NCBI RefSeq assembly: GCF_027474825.1
Contig: NZ_CP107030.1
Coordinates: forward strand, 3,354,529-3,418,528
DNA length: 64,000 nt
Reading direction: 5' to 3'
Origin: Maribacter halichondriae
Lineage (GTDB): Bacteria; Bacteroidota; Bacteroidia; Flavobacteriales; Flavobacteriaceae
The position numbers were made by a program, and so were the translations under genes. Under the pieces are notes generated by a model that worked only from the letters and a program-made list of their open reading frames with translations, searched no databases and was not told the origin of the DNA. Below, in pieces: positions 58,947-64,000 of this stretch (the first letter of the stretch is position 1; every line of letters begins with the position of its first letter).

Positions 58947-60029
58947 ATGTCCGAAGAGCGATTAATGTCAAAGAAAAAACCGGCCTATCCGGTAAGTGCG
59001 AAGTTGGACGAGTACTTGGACCACTACAGCCGAAAAATCGAAATCCCCATTTTTTATGAGGATTTGCTTCGCTTTTCTGGTTCGGTGGTAGTCTATGACG
59101 CCAATGACGAAGACACGCTTTGGATTCGTGTATATTATTCGGAGTTCGACCGGAAGGAAATAGACGAAAGTCTGAAAAAAGTATATTCTATTTTGCATTC
59201 CGATGGCAGCAATAATATACATCAGTACCTTAATGTCGATGCTGTCGATTTCTGCACTTTTGGTAACTCCAAACCCTTCCGTATTAAAATCAGAAATATC
59301 CTCAACGACAATTTCACGTATTTCTATATCAAGAAAACCGACGCTTCAAGAATTTACGGGTTGGAGCTTGAACACATGTTGTCTCCTTATAATTTGAACT
59401 TTTTAGTGTACAAAGATACACTGATCGAAGAGCATATAGCCGGTATTCCCGGCGATGTTTTTATAAAGGATATGTTGCCTAAATGTACCGAATCGGAAAA
59501 AGCACAATTGGCCAAGGAGTTCGTTAAATTCAATGAACGCTGTATGATCCGCCTTTTGGGCGACATGCGTTCTTATAATTACGTAATCGTACCGGTGCAT
59601 GATTTTGACCATGTCGTTTATAGAATTAGGGCCATCGATTTTGACCAACAATGTTTCGAAGGAAAGTTAAAAGTCTATCGCCCACAGTTTTTCAAGGAAA
59701 ATTTTAAAATGGTCGAATTGGTACGTGGAAAACTGATGCGTGACTCTGTCGATCAATATAAGTTAGAGGAACGTTCTATCGTTGCAAAGCGGATTCTTAG
59801 TTCTGGCAACAGAATTAAAAAATTAAGGGCCATTAGTAAAACGGATACAATTTCCACTGATGAAAATATTGATTTGCTCAAAAATCAGATTTATGATATG
59901 ACTTTGGACATGAACTTTAAGAAATGTAAGGGCATGGGAGAGGTCCTAGATCTAGCTTTGAACTTTGTGCGCCGAAACTATGAGGATGTTAGCATGAAGC
60001 AGATTATCGAGAATAAGATAAAAATATAA
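58947..60029 (+). CDS. Protein of unknown function with kinase-like motifs
   Basis: I do not recognise this 360-residue protein. It has no signal peptide or membrane helix. The middle contains FNERCMIRLLGDMRSYNYVIVP, resembling the catalytic loop of aminoglycoside-kinase-like proteins (GD-x4-N, with Leu in place of His), followed by RIRAIDFDQQCFEG, resembling the DFG/DxD metal-binding loop. An N-terminal alpha/beta part (IPIFYEDLLRFSGSVVVYD) could be the small lobe, though a Gly-rich loop is not obvious. A kinase-like fold is therefore only an inference. The C-terminal 90 residues are helical. Divergent from the ABC genes; next gene is convergent. Confidence 0.6.
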   Translation: MSEERLMSKKKPAYPVSAKLDEYLDHYSRKIEIPIFYEDLLRFSGSVVVYDANDEDTLWIRVYYSEFDRKEIDESLKKVYSILHSDGSNNIHQYLNVDAVDFCTFGNSKPFRIKIRNILNDNFTYFYIKKTDASRIYGLELEHMLSPYNLNFLVYKDTLIEEHIAGIPGDVFIKDMLPKCTESEKAQLAKEFVKFNERCMIRLLGDMRSYNYVIVPVHDFDHVVYRIRAIDFDQQCFEGKLKVYRPQFFKENFKMVELVRGKLMRDSVDQYKLEERSIVAKRILSSGNRIKKLRAISKTDTISTDENIDLLKNQIYDMTLDMNFKKCKGMGEVLDLALNFVRRNYEDVSMKQIIENKIKI

Positions 60030-60109
60030 AATTCCAAATCGCAAGCTCCAAGTTGCAAAAATATGTAATTGGTGTTGGTACGTAGGATTTTATTTTTGTG
60101 CTACGTGCC

Positions 60110-61168
60110 CTAACTTTTCTGCTCTTTATTGAAATACACGAGGTAATAGTACATCTGCCGCTCTTCGTCCCAACCTTTCTCCACGAACTTTTCGGCGGAT
60201 TCAGGGTTGATGAAATCAAGTTTTATTTGAATATTGGTATCTAGATTGATGACGTTCTTGATTTTTTTTCGAGCGTCTGATACGGCTTTGTTCGCTATAT
60301 CAAAATTGGAAACATCTTCAATACTGTATTTTGGTCCTTTTTCTACCTTGTAGTGCTTGAATTCGGGAATCAGCTCAGGGTTCTCCATGACCTCGTTCAG
60401 AAAATTACTTTCCTCGAAGGCGTCGTTTTTTGCAAAATGATTGACGGCACGGTTCATGAAAAGCACTTCTTGCTGTTTATCCTCGGCCGGTAAAACGACA
60501 TCCTTCGCAAAATTCTGGCAAAACTTCAGGTAATTCTTTGTATAAAAGTTTTCATCGGCAAGTGCATTCACTTCCAAGAAATTCTCCAGCCAATATTTGG
60601 CGTCGTAGCGGTTGTTATCTACCGATAGCACTTTATACCCTGCTTCTTTTTGTACATTAAAAATCAAACATCCTTTGTCCAATTTATTGATGTTGATGCC
60701 TTGTTGTACCACAATATCTAAGTTTTCGCCTTGCTCTTCGAGCTGTAGAAAATCATGTTTTAGCTCACTTTTAAAAATTCCGACGGCATCAACTTTTTTA
60801 TTGTCCAAAAGAATACCTGACAAATACGTCACATAAACCTCTCCACTTTTGATATGTGGATGGTTGGACTGCTCATAAAGATGTGTGGCCAGTTTTTTGG
60901 AGTTTTGGTGGGTTTTCGAAGAGTCGTCAAAAATCTCGGATACATATTTATAGACTTCATTGAATTCGACATCGACCTCATTTGCCAGATGAAAATAATT
61001 CTCTTCTTTTTCACGGAAAGGTTTAAAGAAATATTCCTTTAGCAGACCTGTCGTTTCATCATTTAAGTTAAAAGGCTCCGCAGAAAGAAAAATACTTTCG
61101 CTTTTGTTTTTATTGCCAACACGGTGCAAAGAAATACTTTCAATTTGAGTAGGGTAGAGGTTAATCAT
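60110..61168 (-). CDS. Nucleoid-associated protein (NdpA/YejK-like)
   Basis: A 352-residue protein of the 37-kDa nucleoid-associated family. Recognisable parts are the start MINLYPTQIESISLHRVGNK, the central VYVTYLSGILLDNKKVDAVGIFKSE, and GCLIFNVQKEAGYKVLSVDN. These proteins bind DNA and are found with the nucleoid, but their exact function is unclear. It is followed on the far side by a pRiA4b ORF-3-like gene, with a short tandem repeat in between. Confidence 0.85.
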   Translation of the reverse strand: MINLYPTQIESISLHRVGNKNKSESIFLSAEPFNLNDETTGLLKEYFFKPFREKEENYFHLANEVDVEFNEVYKYVSEIFDDSSKTHQNSKKLATHLYEQSNHPHIKSGEVYVTYLSGILLDNKKVDAVGIFKSELKHDFLQLEEQGENLDIVVQQGININKLDKGCLIFNVQKEAGYKVLSVDNNRYDAKYWLENFLEVNALADENFYTKNYLKFCQNFAKDVVLPAEDKQQEVLFMNRAVNHFAKNDAFEESNFLNEVMENPELIPEFKHYKVEKGPKYSIEDVSNFDIANKAVSDARKKIKNVINLDTNIQIKLDFINPESAEKFVEKGWDEERQMYYYLVYFNKEQKS

Positions 61169-61174
61169 TCTTTT

Positions 61175-61202
61175 GTTAGGAGTTAGGAGTTAGGAGTTAG
61201 GG
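61175..61202. repeat. Heptanucleotide tandem repeat (GTTAGGA x4)
   Basis: Four 7-base units GTTAGGA lie just upstream of the nucleoid-associated gene start (61168), the last with one change. A 7-base unit out of frame would shift any overlapping reading, but no gene covers it. Such repeats can vary in copy number. Confidence 0.75.
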
Positions 61203-61226
61203 CAGAAATGATTCAAAAATTCGGTA

Positions 61227-61730
61227 TTAATTCCAATTTTCATCAAAATCAAGGTCATCGTAGTTTTCAAAAGTGTCATCAAAATCGAAAGTGGGATCCG
61301 CTTCAAATTTTTTTTCGGGGGGTGATTCGGGTAACTCACCAAAACTAAAAAGTACGCTCGGATATGTTTGCCCATCTACTTTTTCAACAATATCGGCAAG
61401 TTCTACGAAGAACGTCCACATGCTTAAAAAATCATAGACATAAATGAGCTTTGGCGAATCTTCATCTACGACATCGACTAGAAATGTCTCGTTCATCAAT
61501 CGTACGTCAGAGCCATTTTCACTCATGTCGAAGAGTGCAATTTCTTCATCTTGCACCCAATTTTCGTCGCAGGTATAGAACGATGCCATTTCATTTCCCA
61601 AAAACCCGAATGATTGCGCAATGACATTGTGGAATTCTTCCATAGAACTGTCCGCATCAATTTCGATATCTCGAAAAATATCATCTTCGGCATCCAGGAT
61701 TATCCTGATTTTGTAAATCATCTCCCTCAT
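61227..61730 (-). CDS. pRiA4b ORF-3-like protein
   Basis: A protein of about 167 residues of the plasmid pRiA4b ORF-3 (IS1096 TnpR-like) family. The fold-defining start is MIYKIRIILDAEDDIFRDIEIDADSSMEEFHNVIAQSFGF, followed by MASFYTCDENW and KLIYVYDFLSMWTFFVEL. The C-terminus is very acidic (DPTFDFDDTFENYDDLDFDENWN). The family name recalls mobile elements, but no transposase is near. In flavobacteria it is a chromosomal gene of unknown role. ATG 61730 or 61721 are possible starts. Confidence 0.8.
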   Translation of the reverse strand: MREMIYKIRIILDAEDDIFRDIEIDADSSMEEFHNVIAQSFGFLGNEMASFYTCDENWVQDEEIALFDMSENGSDVRLMNETFLVDVVDEDSPKLIYVYDFLSMWTFFVELADIVEKVDGQTYPSVLFSFGELPESPPEKKFEADPTFDFDDTFENYDDLDFDENWN

Positions 61731-61775
61731 TTTTTGAGTGAGGCAAAGGTACAACAATAACTTAAAATGGGCTGA

Positions 61776-62789
61776 TTATTTCGAAAAGCGATGAAGTGTA
61801 AAGGTCATTGCTGCCAATAGAAAAAAGGCTCCGATTTGGTGTGTTACACCAAGCCATAGCGGTACCGCATAAACCAAGGTAAATACACCAAGAATGAATT
61901 GTAAAGCGACGATGGTCAGTATTGACTGAACGCCGTATTTCTGTGGCAACGTCAAATTTCGGCCTTTTGTTCTGTACCAAATTGCAACGCAAAAGCCGAC
62001 TACGATATAGGCTAGATATCGATGAACGAACTGCGCGCCGCTCTTACCTTCCAGAAAATTTTTCATCAGTGAGTCATGCTCGATATAGACCGTTTCATGA
62101 ACTAGTTTGCCTTCATTCATCATCGGCCAATGATTATGAATCCAACCGGCATCTAAACCTGCCACGAAAGCACCCCATACAATTTGAAGTATTAAGAAAA
62201 AGAACGTGAAACGAACCAAGTTTCGAATACCTAGCGAAATCTGTTTTCTTTCAGGATATATCAAATCAAGAGCTACCCACAAGCTATAGGCAAAGGTCAA
62301 AAAGGCTGTTGTCAAGTGCGCGGCCAATCGGTAGTGGGAAACATCGGGCCGGTCCACTAGTCCGCTTTTGACCATATACCAGCCCAAAAACCCTTGAAAA
62401 CCTCCTAAAAAAAGAAGTACAAGGCATTTTTTGAGAGTAGCTCCACTCAGTTTTTTGGTTAATAAAAAAAACAGAAAAGGAACGATGAAAACTATGCCGA
62501 TAAACCTGCCGATGACCCGGTGCAGCCATTCCCAAAAATAAATATCCTTAAAATCCTCAAGTGTAAAATGAGTATTGAGTTTCTGATATTCAGGATATTG
62601 TTTGTAGAGTTCAAAAGCCTCGTTCCACTCTTGTTGATTCATAGGCGGTATAGTGCCGCTTATGAGCTTATAGTTCGTAATGGACAGGCCAGAGTGTGTC
62701 AGTCTGGTTATACCACCGACCAGCACCATAATAAATATCAGTAAACAACCCGTAAGTAGCCAGTAGACAATAGGTTTATGTGTTTGCAT
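61776..62789 (-). CDS. ctaA: Heme A synthase (COX15/CtaA)
   Basis: CtaA converts heme O to heme A for cytochrome c oxidase. The 337-residue protein has eight hydrophobic helices. Heme-ligand His are in LTHSGLSITNYKLISGTIPPMNQ, EWLHRVIGRFIG, YRLAAHLTTAFL, HRYLAYIVVG and GVTHQIGAFFLL, as expected for the COX15 type with its acidic loop (FEYQxLN-like YPEYQKLN). The gene is complete and single. Confidence 0.95.
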   Translation of the reverse strand: MQTHKPIVYWLLTGCLLIFIMVLVGGITRLTHSGLSITNYKLISGTIPPMNQQEWNEAFELYKQYPEYQKLNTHFTLEDFKDIYFWEWLHRVIGRFIGIVFIVPFLFFLLTKKLSGATLKKCLVLLFLGGFQGFLGWYMVKSGLVDRPDVSHYRLAAHLTTAFLTFAYSLWVALDLIYPERKQISLGIRNLVRFTFFFLILQIVWGAFVAGLDAGWIHNHWPMMNEGKLVHETVYIEHDSLMKNFLEGKSGAQFVHRYLAYIVVGFCVAIWYRTKGRNLTLPQKYGVQSILTIVALQFILGVFTLVYAVPLWLGVTHQIGAFFLLAAMTFTLHRFSK

Positions 62790-62857
62790 CCAATTTTCTT
62801 TTTCAGTGCAAAATTAACACACTTTAGCCAAAGAATACGAAATGATAAGTATAAAAA

Positions 62858-62877
62858 AGGACGACCTAAGTCGTCCT
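62858..62877 (-). terminator. Terminator after the PorE-like gene
   Basis: A perfect 8-bp stem (62858-62865 with 62870-62877), loop CTAA, with the minus-strand T-run from the A-run at 62853-62858. It lies 26 bases past the OmpA gene stop. Confidence 0.88.
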
Positions 62878-62902
62878 CTTCTAAAATCCACCCACTAATC
62901 TA

Positions 62903-64000
62903 TTACTCTATTACAATGAACTCCGATCTACGGTTTTCTTGATGTTTTTCATCCGGACAGCTTTCTCGGGTCGTACAGTCGTTGGTCAACTGTGTTTCAC
63001 CAAAACCTTTTCCGGTAATCCTAGTTTCTTCGATACCTCGGTCCACGAGATATTTTACGGTTTCTTTGGCCCTTCTATTTGAAAGTCTGTCATTATATCG
63101 CTTTCCGGCTTTAGCATCGGTGTGCGATTGAACTTCCACTTTGATATCATTGAAAATGCCCATGTATTCGATGACCTTGTTCAAGGTTACTTCCGCATCC
63201 GGGCGAATGGCCGATTTGTCCAAATCAAAATAAACAGGCTCTAGGTTCAAGAATTTTACTAAATCAGAACCGACCGGAGCGCGACGGATTGTTTTTTCTA
63301 GCTCCACCTCGATACCTGAGCTATCGTTCGCATTGACGATGGTAAATATTTCGTTGCCATCGTTGTAGTCTTCTTTTATGGCGGTAATAGTGTAGCTTCC
63401 ATCCTTACAATCACCGTCCAATGTGAAGGAACCGTCATTTGCTGAAATGGTTTCGGCAACAATTTCTTTTTGGTCGTTCAATATCGTGACTTTGGCGCCA
63501 GATAACGGATAGCCTGTTTCTTGGTCCTTTACGATTCCATCGACCGTGGTATTACAAATAAGGTCGATTGGTTCTTTTTCGATAAAACTATAGATATCAT
63601 CATTTCCGAGACCACCTTCACGGTTCGAGGCAAAATATCCTGTTTTGGAAGATTCATTGACTATGAATGAAAAATCATCCTCCTCGCTATTGACCGGTCC
63701 GCCTACGTTGACGACGTAGATATCATCTTCGTTGCCGATTTTAGTGGCGAAAACGTCCAAGCCGCCCAGGCCGGGATGCCCATCGGAGGCAAAATATAGC
63801 ACGTCAGATTCAGTTACATAAGGAAAGGTCTCACGAGCTTCGGTATTAATCTTGTTGCCTAGATTGACAGGCGTTCCAAAATTTCCGTCCGAATTGATAT
63901 CGACTACGAAAAGATCCGATTCGCCCAGTGTACCTTCCATATCCGATGCAAAATAAAGTTTACTGTCATCAGCACTAAGTGCCGGATGTGCTACCGAATA
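62903..64000 (-). CDS. PorE-like OmpA-family protein (partial, N-terminus missing)
   Basis: The frame is open to the right edge, giving 365 visible residues. From the N-side: beta-propeller PD40 units (HPALSADDSKLYFASDMEG, YFASDGHPGLGGLDVF, FSFIVNESSKTGYFASN, GLGNDDIYSF), then a carboxypeptidase-regulatory-like domain (GIVKDQETGYPLSGAKVTI), then the OmpA C-terminal domain (EPVYFDLDKSAIRPDAEVTL, QSHTDAKAGKRYNDRLSNRRA) that binds peptidoglycan. This order matches PorE, a T9SS-associated protein. It ends in EFIVIE. A downstream terminator is clear. Confidence 0.9.
   Translation of the reverse strand, partial: YSVAHPALSADDSKLYFASDMEGTLGESDLFVVDINSDGNFGTPVNLGNKINTEARETFPYVTESDVLYFASDGHPGLGGLDVFATKIGNEDDIYVVNVGGPVNSEEDDFSFIVNESSKTGYFASNREGGLGNDDIYSFIEKEPIDLICNTTVDGIVKDQETGYPLSGAKVTILNDQKEIVAETISANDGSFTLDGDCKDGSYTITAIKEDYNDGNEIFTIVNANDSSGIEVELEKTIRRAPVGSDLVKFLNLEPVYFDLDKSAIRPDAEVTLNKVIEYMGIFNDIKVEVQSHTDAKAGKRYNDRLSNRRAKETVKYLVDRGIEETRITGKGFGETQLTNDCTTRESCPDEKHQENRRSEFIVIE

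Noticed and set aside
60030-60109. Dyad-like words (GCAA...TTGC) between the kinase-like and nucleoid genes
   Set aside because: Arms are too short and imperfect to support a terminator or repeat.
61227-61730. Remnant of an insertion sequence, because of the pRiA4b/IS1096 family name
   Set aside because: No transposase or terminal inverted repeats are visible nearby; the gene looks intact and chromosomal.

Overview
The window is a 64 kb stretch of a Bacteroidota chromosome, almost certainly from a marine-type member of the Flavobacteriaceae. The evidence is the gene content: type IX secretion (T9SS) sorting domains of both type A and type B, a long Bacteroidota-form NusB followed by a DUF1573 lipoprotein and YajC, a DUF3276 PUR-like protein, a PorE-like OmpA protein at the right edge, and TAnnTTTG-like -7 promoter elements. 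I found no rRNA, tRNA, CRISPR array, insertion sequence, prophage or plasmid replication gene. The region looks like core chromosome with ordinary housekeeping genes and some lineage-specific surface genes.

Layout. 1-7.5 kb: the end of a MscS channel, a DUF6268 outer-membrane protein, a sigma-54 response regulator, PPK2 polyphosphate kinase with an M28 peptidase, a cyclophilin-FKBP isomerase, three previously easy-to-miss tandem micro-proteins (29-31 aa, one membrane helix each), and a cold-shock protein. 7.6-20.8 kb: lpxD, a 1-Cys peroxiredoxin, a YfiT-like protein, a thioredoxin-cupin-GNAT operon, a BASS transporter with an acyltransferase, an M14 peptidase, an ABC exporter, and nusB-DUF1573-yajC. 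21-34 kb: a Tat-exported Gfo/Idh/MocA oxidoreductase, pepT, pyrD, LysE, HMG-CoA lyase, a TonB-dependent receptor with a palindromic candidate operator, guaB and a methyltransferase. 34-48 kb: a large PhoX-like protein with nine exact 144-nt MopE-type repeats and a T9SS tail, an M1 aminopeptidase, a thioredoxin-like protein, lysA, sucC, hsp20 and an M20 peptidase. 48-58.9 kb: one long minus-strand array of an ABC-2 transporter, four T9SS type B secreted proteins and uvrB. 58.9-64 kb: an unrecognised protein with kinase-like motifs, a nucleoid-associated protein, a pRiA4b ORF-3-like protein, heme A synthase and the PorE-like protein.

The main technical result is that at least 12 genes are broken by single-base length changes in homopolymer runs (14 sites; 13 apparent losses and one gain). 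In every case, restoring one base recovers the full family sequence. Affected genes include essential or central ones (lysA, sucC, a peroxiredoxin hit twice), so these are most likely sequencing or assembly errors and not pseudogenes. I annotate each as one CDS across the frameshift. The conceptual restored ends also change what the protein looks like, for example removing a false C-terminal extension on the largest T9SS protein.

The best candidates for new biology are the three tandem single-helix micro-proteins at 6.5-7.1 kb, the PhoX-MopE-T9SS fusion, the ABC transporter plus four T9SS type B proteins array, and the conserved-looking kinase-like protein at 58.9-60.0 kb.
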